A program made the translations under genes and the position numbers. Shown here piece after piece: positions 1 through 8,300 of a stretch of 27,312 nucleotides of DNA (the first letter of the stretch is position 1; the number at the start of each line of letters is the position of its first letter). The stretch covers positions 1 to 27,312 of the forward strand of contig CAZTJA010000035.1 in the NCBI GenBank assembly GCA_964613745.1, given 5' to 3'. The notes under the pieces were generated by a model, which saw only the letters and a program-made list of their open reading frames with translations, was not told the DNA's origin and searched no databases. The DNA is from CAZTJA01 sp964613745. Its GTDB lineage: Bacteria > Desulfobacterota > Desulfomonilia > Desulfomonilales > Desulfomonilaceae.

Positions 1-1
1 A

Positions 2-304
2 AGACGGATAAAGCTGTTGAAGTCAGGAATAAAACAGCCCAATGTTCAACTAAGGGTCGAATCTCCGAAACATTCTATCGTTCAGGGGTTATTTTCTAGA
101 GCGGACAGGAGATTGTCTGAGCGCTTAATCGAATGGGCATCGAATCCGGGCTTGCGACCTAAACCTTCACGCCGGGATTCCGAGACGATGATCTTTCGAG
201 AACGGGGATCGACGGAAATTTTTCCATGGGATATCGTGGATCACGGAGTAGCCAAGGAAACACTGAGGAAAATTTATGAAAATTCCACCGCGCAAGAGCG
301 GTAA
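2..304 (+). CDS. Radical SAM protein, C-terminal fragment (5' end outside window)
   Basis: The frame is open from the left edge of the window to a TAA at 302-304, so only the last 100 residues are present. The pattern QGLFSRADRRLSERLIEW followed about 40 residues later by FPWDIVDHGVAKETLRKIY is the tail I know from B12-binding-type and related radical SAM proteins, where 'LQGLLSRGDRRL' and 'LPWDHID.G..K.FL..EY' close the chain. The CxxxCxxC cluster that would prove the family lies upstream, outside the window, so substrate and reaction cannot be named. A TTG at 17 is in frame but the frame continues to the left of it, so it is not taken as the start. The gene faces the minus-strand ankyrin gene and ends 42 bases from that gene's stop. 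Confidence 0.75.
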   Translation, partial: RRIKLLKSGIKQPNVQLRVESPKHSIVQGLFSRADRRLSERLIEWASNPGLRPKPSRRDSETMIFRERGSTEIFPWDIVDHGVAKETLRKIYENSTAQER

Positions 305-314
305 TGGTCTTGCG
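291..314. terminator. Weak hairpin between convergent genes
   Basis: CGCAAGA (291-297) and TCTTGCG (308-314) are perfect inverted repeats around a 10-base loop. The left arm is inside the end of the radical SAM gene and the sequence after it (TTGTTGCTTTATT) is T-rich but not a clean T run. It could end transcription of the radical SAM gene. Only the inverted repeat is seen; the function is inferred. Confidence 0.3.
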
Positions 315-346
315 TTGTTGCTTTATTGGAGCACAAGAAGGGTATC

Positions 347-892
347 TTACTCGGTGCCGCCTTGTTCCATGAGCATTTGCCGGACCATCGCGTCCGTTGC
401 TACACACAGGGCCGTCATACAGCAGTCATCTTTGTAGCACAGTTCTTCTACGGCTCCCGGTTCCTTTAGCTCCTGACAAGAATTACCCGTTATTTTAATG
501 TCGACCCAGATGAATGTTGCCTTTGCATTCACTTCCGCGCCTTTATCCAGAAGCGTTTTCACGATGTCTGCGTGTCCGCGTGCGGACGCTTCCATCAATG
601 CAGTTGGGCCGTTTTCCGTACGAAGATTTACGTCTGCACCTTTTTCGAGCAGAAGCTGCACGATTTCAGTGTGCCCTTTCAACGATGCAATTATGAGAGG
701 GGAAAAACTCTTGCAAAGATAATCCGGCGAGGCTCCTTGGTCCAACAACTCTTTCGCTTTGTTCAGATTACCATCCAGGCATGCTCGTAACAATTGGAAT
801 CCGTTTTCCGGAGTTGGTTTTGCAGTTGCCGGGATGGAAACTAAACCGCATAGAATTCCTAGGAGCATGAGAACAGCAATTAATTTTTTCAT
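347..892 (-). CDS. Secreted ankyrin-repeat protein with a Cys-rich insertion
   Basis: 181 residues from ATG 892. This start is preferred over upstream in-frame starts because MKKLIAVLMLLGILCG begins a clean signal peptide, with a likely cut after residues ATA (about 24). Ankyrin repeats cover about 32-61, 62-94 (SPLIIASLKGHTEIVQLLL, GADVN) and 95-127 (TALMEASARGHADIVKTLL, GAEVN). A fourth repeat (TALCVATDAMVRQMLMEQGG, 160-179) is separated from the third by some 30 non-ankyrin residues holding C139, C152, C157 and C158, with C163 just after. Ankyrin repeats bind proteins; the partner is unknown. The protein should act in the periplasm. It is downstream of the USP gene on the same strand (41-base gap) and probably in the same transcript. 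The Cys-rich insertion may form disulfides or bind metal, which is inference. Confidence 0.85.
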   Translation of the reverse strand: MKKLIAVLMLLGILCGLVSIPATAKPTPENGFQLLRACLDGNLNKAKELLDQGASPDYLCKSFSPLIIASLKGHTEIVQLLLEKGADVNLRTENGPTALMEASARGHADIVKTLLDKGAEVNAKATFIWVDIKITGNSCQELKEPGAVEELCYKDDCCMTALCVATDAMVRQMLMEQGGTE

Positions 893-933
893 ATTTACCG
901 CCATTGATTCAAACGAAATGAACAGAGAATAAA

Positions 934-1395
934 TTAAGATTCGACCGTGGGTGGAGATTTCACCGTGAGCACCGGGCACTCAGCGGTTCTGACAACGTTT
1001 TCAGCGGTGCTTCCCAAAATCAGGTGTTTGAATCCTGTCCAGCCGTGAGTACCCATTACGATCAGCTCGATACTTTCTTCATCAGCCAATCGTACAATTT
1101 CGTTCGCGGGAATTCCTATTCGCGAAAACGTCCTGATCGTCAAAAGTGAGGTCTTTGTCTCTTCTTCAAGAAGCGCAAAGGCTTTCCGCACCGATTCTTC
1201 TATGGTTCTTACGATTTCCTGTAAATCGAATGGGACGCCCACCTCAAATGCGGGAAAACCGAGGCGTGAAGAATTGACGACGTGCAACACGCACAACTCG
1301 GCGTTGAAGGCTCTTGCGAAATCTATTGCCGTTTCCTTTGCGGGCTGTGAATTTTCGGAGAAATCAGTACAAAAAAGTATTTTCCGGGGAATCAT
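934..1395 (-). CDS. Universal stress protein UspA family (copy 1)
   Basis: 153 residues from ATG 1395. The longer frame to 1467 is rejected because MIPRKILFCTDFSENS is the usual USP beginning and an AAGGGGTG Shine-Dalgarno sequence precedes this ATG. A single Usp domain fills the protein. The ATP-binding signature G-x2-G-x9-G-S/T is intact (GTHGWTGFKHLILGST), and the ending AECPVLTVKS is typical. It is therefore expected to be an ATP-binding, cytosolic USP that dimerises and helps survival under stress; the exact target is unknown. It lies between a Cys-rich secreted peptide and an ankyrin gene on the same strand. The window contains a second close copy at 13429-13881, coupled to a metal exporter. 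Confidence 0.93.
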   Translation of the reverse strand: MIPRKILFCTDFSENSQPAKETAIDFARAFNAELCVLHVVNSSRLGFPAFEVGVPFDLQEIVRTIEESVRKAFALLEEETKTSLLTIRTFSRIGIPANEIVRLADEESIELIVMGTHGWTGFKHLILGSTAENVVRTAECPVLTVKSPPTVES

Positions 1396-1477
1396 TGTAC
1401 ACCCCTTGACGGAAGACGTTGAAGGGGAGACGCGTCGTGAACCAGCCTTCCTGATTCCTGACTGCATCTCCTGTTTT

Positions 1478-1714
1478 CTATTCGATTGTTTTCGGTTTGC
1501 TCTTCTGAGCCTTAGGCGCTGCCGGTTTGCAGTCTTTACAGCTCTTAACGACTTTGCCTTTCTCTTTCTTACAATCGGCCTTAGTCATTTCTCTGCAATC
1601 ACCTTTGATGCAGCAATTGATTTTCTTGTCCGTGTTTTTGGTATCTACCGCAAATGCAGGTAGGGCGAAAATCACGCAAGCGGCCATAGCGACAAGCAGT
1701 GCCAATTTTTTCAT
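1478..1714 (-). CDS. Small secreted Cys- and Lys-rich protein, unknown function
   Basis: 78 residues from ATG 1714, with a strong GGGAGG ribosome site (CGGGAGGACAC then ATG). MKKLALLVAMAACVIFALPAFA is a clear signal peptide with cleavage after AFA. The mature part has six cysteines (C34, C35, C40, C48, C59, C62) in a pattern CC-x4-C-x7-C-x10-C-x2-C and a basic Lys/Pro tail. I do not recognise a named family. Six cysteines in about 56 mature residues suggest either a disulfide-stabilised periplasmic peptide or a metal-binding one. A candidate promoter lies upstream (1767-1795). It is followed on the same strand by the USP gene after 82 bases, so it may lead the three-gene cluster. Confidence 0.75.
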   Translation of the reverse strand: MKKLALLVAMAACVIFALPAFAVDTKNTDKKINCCIKGDCREMTKADCKKEKGKVVKSCKDCKPAAPKAQKSKPKTIE

Positions 1715-2050
1715 GTGTCCTCCCGTTTGTAGAGATCCTGTAATCCGGGTCTCTTAAGGTCGAGGCATCCTAATCAGAACACATTTAGGTTGCAAGAACT
1801 TTTGAATCAGCATGAACTCTTTTTTCCAAGGTTCTACATAGACTTGGAGTTTTGTGAGTAGAAGCCGAACATCGTGCCTTCCGGAAAGTTGTTGACCCTT
1901 TTCAATGTGTCCTGTTATACTGCTATGTGGAACAGTGTACCCGAATTTCGGTTGCATTACCATTGCTATTCGGAAAGCGAATTATTCGCAAACCGGAATT
2001 CTAGGCTACCCAACTTTCGGCAGCCTCCACTGGGGTTGAGGGGGAGAGCG
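1715..2050. other. Gene-poor stretch between divergent genes
   Basis: This stretch of 336 bases holds the candidate minus-strand promoter at 1767-1795 and otherwise no gene I can support. Open frames crossing it on both strands have no family-like sequence and no good ribosome site. A short inverted repeat TCCAAG/CTTGGA is present around 1826-1850 but is too weak to call. Confidence 0.5.
1767..1795 (-). promoter_or_regulatory. Candidate sigma-70 promoter of the Cys-rich/USP/ankyrin cluster
   Basis: Reading the minus strand, TTGCAA (1795-1790) and TAGGAT (1772-1767) are 17 bases apart, four of six matches to each consensus hexamer. The start of transcription would be near 1760, giving a leader of about 46 bases that contains the GGGAGG site of the gene at 1714. 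Assigned from spacing and position only. Confidence 0.4.
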
Positions 2051-2404
2051 ATGCGATTCAATAATCTTACGTGGATCTTTGTTTGTATATCAATAGGCTT
2101 ATGTCTGAATTGGATTATCGAGCCCACCGGAAATTTATCTACGGCAATCCTATTTGTGTTTCCGTTTGTAGTGCTCGGATTTCAAGAGAGGCCTGAAAAG
2201 CCGAAATCAAGCCGCAATGTGATCGGGATGAGATTGTACGGCTCAAATCACTCCTTCAGGCTGACTTTCTGGGGCATACCTATCCAACGTGCAAATATGA
2301 ATGTCAGATATAATCCTGTGGTAAACTTTCTGTCCGACTCTGTACATTACTCGAAAGCTCAACAATTCACCCCAGTGATTTTAAGAAAGCTGCTTCATTC
2401 CTAA
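2051..2404 (+). CDS. Hypothetical small membrane protein (uncertain)
   Basis: 117 residues from ATG 2051. A longer frame begins at 1874, but 2051 is chosen because GAGGGGGAGAG lies just before it, an excellent ribosome site, and because the residues that follow become hydrophobic. Residues about 6-22 (LTWIFVCISIGLCLNWI) and 27-43 (NLSTAILFVFPFVVLGF) could be two membrane helices, followed by a short basic stretch (RPEKPKSSR). The last 60 residues are low in recognisable pattern and may be translation past the true function or a decayed end. I do not recognise a family. It could be a real small membrane protein, a remnant, or a chance frame; the ribosome site plus hydrophobic hairpin is the main support. 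Confidence 0.35.
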   Translation: MRFNNLTWIFVCISIGLCLNWIIEPTGNLSTAILFVFPFVVLGFQERPEKPKSSRNVIGMRLYGSNHSFRLTFWGIPIQRANMNVRYNPVVNFLSDSVHYSKAQQFTPVILRKLLHS

Positions 2405-2615
2405 ACAGATCCAACATAACTTTTCAGTGTCCGCTGGTGTAAATCTTTGAAGGTTGCATCGAAAGTATTTTTCTCTTATTTCCGCATGTGTTAAATTTCA
2501 TCGAAACGGCATAGGCCGATCTAATCACCCACAAATCGCGATTTCCTTATACTGAACAGATGGTTTCCCGGCGATGCTCGGCCGTGCTTGAAGTCTTCCG
2601 AAACGGGAGTTCAAA

Positions 2616-2771
2616 ATGGGAGATTTGACCTTTGGATTGACTCTCATGATCATTGGTATGGGAGGAACGTTCATTACATTGGGGTTAATCATTGTTGGAA
2701 TAGAGTTTCTCAAGAAGGCGTTCCCCATTCAGCCAAAACAGGGAACCGACGGCAAAGGGGGCGCAAGATGA
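2616..2771 (+). CDS. Sodium pump decarboxylase gamma subunit (OadG-like)
   Basis: A 51-residue gene from ATG 2616, with GGGAG six bases upstream. It is hidden in another frame of the longer open frame that runs into OadB. The sequence has one membrane helix (about residues 7-30: LTLMIIGMGGTFITLGLIIV), then GIEFLKKAFP and a Lys/Gln/Gly-rich tail. This is the layout of OadG/GcdG/MmdD gamma or delta subunits, including the 'G.G..F..L..L' pattern that packs against the beta subunit. Its stop TGA overlaps the ATG of the OadB-like gene (ATGA at 2768-2771), so the two are translationally coupled. The gamma subunit normally assembles the membrane-bound beta subunit with the cytosolic carboxyltransferase; no such alpha gene is in this window. 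The very short soluble tail is minimal for the family. Confidence 0.75.
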   Translation: MGDLTFGLTLMIIGMGGTFITLGLIIVGIEFLKKAFPIQPKQGTDGKGGAR

Positions 2772-3916
2772 CCGAAGCTCTGATGTCCGGTGCATTCACT
2801 CTGCTTGCGGGAATCATTTTCTTATTTACGAAAGGTCTCCCCAATCTCGTGATGTTGCTGATTGGAGGCGGCCTCCTGTACTTAGCGGTGAAAAAGGAAA
2901 TCGAACCGTTGTTATTGCTCCCAATTGGGTTTGGCTGTGTGCTCGTGAACTTGCCGCTTAGTGAAGTCATGGAACCCGGAGGAGTAGTTCGGTGGTTTTA
3001 TGATATCGGAATTAAAACGGAAATTTTTCCGCTGCTCATTTTTGTCGGAATTGGAGCGATGACTGATTTTGGGCCGCTGCTCGAAAATCCAAAGATTCTT
3101 TTATTCGGTGCTGCCGGTCAGTTCGGAATATTTATGACGCTCCTCCTAGCCTTAGCTCTGGGGTTCTCACAATTGGACGCCGTATGCATCGGAATCATCG
3201 GCGCGTGCGACGGTCCCACTGCAATTTACGTCACCTCACAATATGCTCCGCATCTCTTGGGTCCAATATCCGTTGCCGCGTATTCTTACATGTCCCTGGT
3301 GCCCATAATCCAGCCTCCGATCATGAGAGCGCTCACTTCGGAAAAAGAGCGCAAGGTGAAAATGGCCGTTTCGCGTGAAACGGTATCGCCGAGAACGCGT
3401 ATTTTGTTTCCAATAGTAGTAACTGCGATCACCGGCCTCATTGCGCCGAAGGGGTTGCCCCTGATGGGGATGATCATGCTGGGCAACTTTATGAGAGAAA
3501 GCGGGGTAGTTACAAGGCTCACCGGGGCATCTGAAAACGAAATAGCAAACATCGTTACATTGTTTCTTGGTCTTGCCATTGGAGGAACAATGGACGGTCA
3601 TGTCTTTCTCAGACTGGAAACTTTAGCGATCTTCGCGCTCGGATTTGTAGCCATATGTTTCGATACTGCAGCAGGCGTGATATTGGGAAAAATTATGTAT
3701 GTCTTATCCGGCGGCAAGGTTAATCCACTTATCGGCGCTGCCGGTATTTCAGCCTACCCAATGGCTGCAAGAGTCGTTCAGGCGCAAGGTCAGCTCTATG
3801 ATAAAAAGAATTTTCTTCTTATGCATGCAATGGGCGCCAACACTGGTGGTCAGATTGGATCGGTAATGGCGGCTGCCCTTATGTTGTCGGTACTGAAAGG
3901 TTTGGGACTCATTTAG
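2768..3916 (+). CDS. Na+-translocating decarboxylase beta subunit (OadB/GcdB/MmdB family)
   Basis: 382 residues from ATG 2768. A longer frame reaches 2588, but ATG 2768 overlaps the stop of the gamma gene and starts the family-like sequence. The protein is almost entirely hydrophobic. It carries the family signature GACDGPTAIY (D148), equivalent to the GGADGPTAIF loop with the Na+-linked aspartate in Klebsiella OadB, plus GNFMRESGVVTRLT and NTGGQIGSVMAA near the end. The family couples decarboxylation of a biotin-bound carboxylate (from oxaloacetate, glutaconyl-CoA or methylmalonyl-CoA) to Na+ export. Which substrate is used depends on the alpha subunit, which is not here. In syntrophs and related anaerobes unlinked beta subunits commonly serve glutaconyl-CoA or methylmalonyl-CoA decarboxylase. 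A strong terminator follows, so the unit is gamma-beta only. Confidence 0.95.
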   Translation: MTEALMSGAFTLLAGIIFLFTKGLPNLVMLLIGGGLLYLAVKKEIEPLLLLPIGFGCVLVNLPLSEVMEPGGVVRWFYDIGIKTEIFPLLIFVGIGAMTDFGPLLENPKILLFGAAGQFGIFMTLLLALALGFSQLDAVCIGIIGACDGPTAIYVTSQYAPHLLGPISVAAYSYMSLVPIIQPPIMRALTSEKERKVKMAVSRETVSPRTRILFPIVVTAITGLIAPKGLPLMGMIMLGNFMRESGVVTRLTGASENEIANIVTLFLGLAIGGTMDGHVFLRLETLAIFALGFVAICFDTAAGVILGKIMYVLSGGKVNPLIGAAGISAYPMAARVVQAQGQLYDKKNFLLMHAMGANTGGQIGSVMAAALMLSVLKGLGLI

Positions 3917-3951
3917 CTCTTTCAGGAATTCGATTCAATATTCACTTCTTT

Positions 3952-3996
3952 AATGCCCGCATAAACCGCAATTCCGTTTGTGCGGGCATTTCTTTT
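3952..3996 (+). terminator. Rho-independent terminator after the oadG-oadB pair
   Basis: AATGCCCGCATAAAC (3952-3966) pairs with GTTTGTGCGGGCATT (3976-3990), a 15-base stem with one imperfect position and a 9-base loop, followed by TCTTTT. It sits 36 bases after the beta-subunit stop and ahead of the RND operon, so it separates the two units. Confidence 0.85.
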
Positions 3997-4061
3997 ACGT
4001 TCACTTTACGCAAAGGACAATCACGTCGTAAACCTGAACATGCCGTTCTTCCGAGAAGATC

Positions 4062-4089
4062 TTGGATGCGGAGCTAAATCTTGTATTCT
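4062..4089 (+). promoter_or_regulatory. Possible promoter of the RND operon
   Basis: TTGGAT (4062-4067) and TATTCT (4084-4089) are 16 bases apart, about 55 bases upstream of the first start codon of the adaptor gene. Four of six matches in each hexamer. Weak, but it lies in the right place after the upstream terminator. Confidence 0.25.
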
Positions 4090-4143
4090 AGGCATAATTA
4101 AGTTTGGAACTATTGCTAAGATGTCCTAATCGGAATAAAGGAA

Positions 4144-5340
4144 ATGCTGAACAAGAATAGAGTGGAATCGATGAACCATATGGCAGCTAAACATAAAGGG
4201 AACTCTCGAACCCTTGTTTTGGTGTCTACCCTTATTCTACTTGTTTCTTGCAGCGGATCTCAGCATGAAGCAAAACAGGGTACACCTCCCGTCCCGGTGG
4301 AAGTCGCCGAAATCATTCAAAGAGATACTCCATTGTTCCTCGAGGCCATCGGCAATATGGTTGCTTTCAATACGGTGGACGTCAAACCGCGAGTAACGGG
4401 ACAACTCATCAAAATCCAGTTCAAAGAAGGTGATTTCGTCGAACAGGATCAGGATCTTTTTGTAATTGATCCAGCCCCTTTTGAGGCGAAGCTTCGGGAG
4501 ACGGAAGCGAAACTCAACCAGGCTACGGTCCTATATAATCAGGCGAGGAGAGAATATGTGCGGTTTCAAACTCTTCTGGCAGAAAAAGCGGTCAGTCAGG
4601 AGCAGTTCGAGACCAAAGAAACGGAGATGAATTCGAGGCTTTACCAGGTCAATTTAGCTCAGGCGGAACTCGAGACCGCAAAGCTCAATCTGTCTTATTG
4701 CTTCATCAAATCCCCCCTGGCCGGCAAGACCGGCAAAGTCCATATGGACAACTTCAACATAGCCAATGCAAATCAGGACAAACTGGTCACGATAAAACAA
4801 ATTAAACCTATTAAGGCGAGTTTTTCGGTTCCCGGCAAACATCTCGAAAAAATTAGGCTTCATCAAGCCGAAGGGGCTTTACTTGTAGAAGCATTTATTC
4901 CCGGAGAAGAGAAACCGGAATCCGGCAAGCTTTGGCTCGTTGACAACATTATAAATGTGCGTACCGGTATGCTGATGCTTGAGGGCACTTTTCCCAATCC
5001 CGAAGATAGGTTATGGCCCGGCCTTTTTGTTCATATAAAACTCCATCTTGAGAATACACGTAATGCAGTGCTGGCACCCTACAAAGCTGTAAACGACGGA
5101 CCCAACGGCCAGTACGTGTGGGTGCTTAATGCCGATCAAACCGTCGCCATGAAGCCCATTAAAGTTGATCGTCGTGCAGATACGTATGTGGTCGTAGCTG
5201 AGGGACTGGTGCCTGGAGAAAAAGTAATTGTTGAAGGATCTTTAATGCTTCGACCCGGCGCAACGGCTGTGACTCGGGAACAAATGGAGGTCGTGCGCAA
5301 GAGCGGCCAACAAGGCACTCATCAGCAGAAGTCAAAATGA
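4144..5340 (+). CDS. RND efflux periplasmic adaptor, lipoprotein (HlyD/AcrA family)
   Basis: 398 residues from ATG 4144; ATG 4171 (M10) is an equally credible start because the AAGGA before 4144 is too close, whereas GAGTGG precedes 4171 at better spacing. A lipoprotein signal with lipobox LVSC (C36 in the long form) follows. PPVPVEVAEIIQRDTPLFLEAIG begins the usual adaptor sequence, then the biotinyl-lipoyl-like half (VKPRVTGQLIKIQFKEGDFV), a coiled-coil hairpin (about 100-175), the second lipoyl half (LSYCFIKSPLAGKTGKVHMD) and beta-barrel and membrane-proximal parts (WPGLFVHIKL, GLVPGEKVIVEG). It links the inner-membrane permease at 5371-8442 to an outer-membrane channel not encoded here. 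The two genes are 30 bases apart and form an operon. Confidence 0.93.
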   Translation: MLNKNRVESMNHMAAKHKGNSRTLVLVSTLILLVSCSGSQHEAKQGTPPVPVEVAEIIQRDTPLFLEAIGNMVAFNTVDVKPRVTGQLIKIQFKEGDFVEQDQDLFVIDPAPFEAKLRETEAKLNQATVLYNQARREYVRFQTLLAEKAVSQEQFETKETEMNSRLYQVNLAQAELETAKLNLSYCFIKSPLAGKTGKVHMDNFNIANANQDKLVTIKQIKPIKASFSVPGKHLEKIRLHQAEGALLVEAFIPGEEKPESGKLWLVDNIINVRTGMLMLEGTFPNPEDRLWPGLFVHIKLHLENTRNAVLAPYKAVNDGPNGQYVWVLNADQTVAMKPIKVDRRADTYVVVAEGLVPGEKVIVEGSLMLRPGATAVTREQMEVVRKSGQQGTHQQKSK

Positions 5341-5370
5341 CAATACCCCCGGAAGCCTACTGGAAAGATC

Positions 5371-8300
5371 ATGGGCGCAACTGAGATATTTATCCGTCGA
5401 CCGGTGATGACATCCACTCTGATGATCGCGATGATCTTCTTCGGGATACTCGGCTACATTAATTTGCCCGTGGCTGCCCTGCCTCAAGTCGATTTTCCCA
5501 CGTTGTCCGTGTCGGCGTCGCTCCCCGGTGCCGATCCGGAAACGATGGCGTCCAGTGTAGCAACCCCTCTTGAGAAGCAATTTTCTTCAATTCAAGGGTT
5601 GAGGACGATGAATTCCTCAAGCAGTCAGGGAACGACTACCATAAATCTACAATTTGATCTTTCGAGAAACATAGACGCTGCTTCGATGGATGTTCAGGCG
5701 GCAATCACTAAAGCCGGCGGACTCTTGCCTCCCAACATGCCGAGTCCTCCAACATTTACCAAATCGAATCCCGCTGAACGACCAATTTACTACCTCGTCA
5801 TGCATTCTGATTCCCTACCTTTGTATCAGGTAAATGAATATGCAGAGACTTTTGTATCTAATTCTTTGTCGGTAGTACCGGGAGTCGCGCAGGTACTTAA
5901 TTACAGCCAACAAAAGTTCACTGTTCGAGTGTACATAGATCCGGAATTGCTCGCTGCCAAAAAGATCGGGATAGATGATGTGAGACGGGCAATTACCTCG
6001 GAAAACGTAAATCTGCCATTGGGAACTCTGGATGGAAAGAATAGAACCCGTACCTTGAAGGCATCCGGTCAGCTCATGGATGCTAAAGCTTATGAGCCGA
6101 TCATTGTTACATATATTGAAGGTCAGCCAGTCAGGTTGGACGACATTGCGAAGGTAGAAAACAGCGTTTATGCAGACAAAGTCTCAACGTATTACAACGG
6201 CAAAAAATGCGTTGCTCTGGCCATCAAACGTCAGCCCGGTTCAAATACCATTGAAATAGTAGACCAGATTGAAAAGATGATGCCAATCATCCGAGCTTCA
6301 CTTCCACCTACTGTGGAAATGGAAGTGGTCTACGACATGTCCCAATCCATCCGTGCTTCAGTGGACGACGTGAAAACCACGCTTATGGTGGCGATCGCTC
6401 TGGTCATAATAGTGGTATTTGTTTTTCTCAGAAGTGTACCCGCAACGATAGTAGCCGGCGTTTCAATTCCCCTTTCAATCGTTTTTACGTTCGCCGTCAT
6501 GTACATGTTTGGTTTTTCCCTCGACAATTTGTCGCTGATGGCTTTGGTGCTTTCTGTAGGCTTCGTTGTGGATGATGCCATAGTCGTACTTGAAAATATC
6601 GTTCGGCATCTGGAAATGGGCAAGAAGCCTTTTCAGGCGGCTTTGGACGGAGCACGACAGATCGTATTTACCATCGTGTCAATGACCTCGAGCCTGGCCG
6701 TCGTATTCATTCCGATAATGTTTATGGCCGGTGTTTATGGAAGAGTCTTGAACGAATTTGCCATAACCATTACGGCCGCAATTATCATCAGTGGATTCGT
6801 TGCTCTTATGGCCAGTCCAATGTTGAGCAGCCGGTTGCTCAAACCGCAGACCCGTTTGGCGGAATCGGATCCAATCTTCGGGGCCATGCTCCGGTTCTAT
6901 AAAAAGACTCTCAGCTTCGCAGTGCACTATAGGGCTTTAACGCTCGCTTCCTCGCTGGTGGTTCTTGCAGCGGCAATTATTCTGTTTATGAAGTTGCCGA
7001 AGGGTTTTGTTCCACCTGAAGACATGAATTATCTCATCGGCTTCTGTATAAGTGAGCAAGGAATTTCTCCCGACGGCATGGAACGAAAACTGCTCGAATT
7101 GCAACCGCTCATAAGAGCCAACCCGGATGTCAGATCGGTTTTGAATGTAGCCGGTTGGCCACAGAGAAACCAAGGATTTACAATAGCGTTTCTCAAAGAT
7201 AGGCCTCCTCGGAAAAAGGATGCCGAGGAAATCATGACTGAGCTGATTCCGGCAGCGAACGCCGTACCCGGTCTCCTCACTTTTTATTCAGTACCTCCTC
7301 TCATAGAGGTAAGTACCGAAATGGCCGCCAGTCCTTTTCTATTTATTATGCAGTCTGCAGACCAGAAGAGCCTTTTTAATTATGCAGATAAGTTCACCAA
7401 TATGATGTACGGAATGCGCGAGCTCAAAGGAGTTAATTCCAATCTTTACATAAAAAATCCAGAAATATTTCTTGATATAAAGCGAGATAAAGCGGGAACT
7501 CTCGGGATTTCTGCAGAAGAAATAGAGCAGTCGGCATTTTCTTCATTCGGATCAAGGGAAATTTCAAATATTTACGGTACTACTGACACTTATAAAGTCG
7601 TGTTGCAAACGCTCAAGGAGTATCAGAGATATCCTGATCAAACTTCTTCGCTGTATCTGAAATCCAACATGGGGGAAATGATTCGGCTTGATGTCGTGAC
7701 TGACTCGTCTCCCAGAGTTGGGCCTTTAACAGTCAACCATTACGGCCAACTGCCGTCAGTTACCATATCGTTCGATACGGCTCCCGGTTTTTCTCTGGGT
7801 CAGGCAACGGACGCTCTCCGAAAAGCGGCATCGGAAGTTTTGCCCAAGGAAATCATCTATAAATTCGGTGGAACCGCGGAAGCCTTTGAGACATCTTTCA
7901 GAAGTTTAATCGTCCTGTTGGTAGTGGCGGTCATCATTATTTATATGATCTTAGCGATTCTTTACGAAAGCTTTCTCCATCCTTTAACCATCATAGCGGG
8001 CTTACCGTCTGCGGCCTTCGGGGGACTTTTAACACTGTGGTTGTTTGGGAAATCTCTGGACCTGTACGGTTTCGTTGGATTATTCATGCTGATAGGTATT
8101 GTGAAGAAGAATGCCATCATGGTCGTTGACTTTGCTCTTGAAGCGGAAAGAGAAGGGAAAACTCCGATGGAAGCTGCCGTAGAAGGTTCATTGGTGCGAT
8201 TCCGGCCGATCATGATGACCACAATCGCCGCCATTGCAGGAATGTTTCCCATAGCAATCGGATTCGGTGCAGGAGGAGAATCACGGCAACCTTTGGGACT

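Noticed and set aside
1202..1663. 153-residue plus-strand frame
   Set aside because: It is the opposite strand of the USP and Cys-rich genes; its Phe/Leu/Cys-rich composition is typical of a shadow frame.
1754..1963. 69-residue minus-strand frame upstream of the Cys-rich peptide
   Set aside because: No ribosome site, no family-like pattern, and it would cover the candidate promoter of the cluster.
1874..2050. N-terminal extension of the small membrane protein frame
   Set aside because: Residues are not protein-like and the only good ribosome site is just before ATG 2051.
2588..2767. N-terminal extension of OadB
   Set aside because: This DNA is better explained by the OadG-like gene in another frame, with ATGA coupling at 2768.
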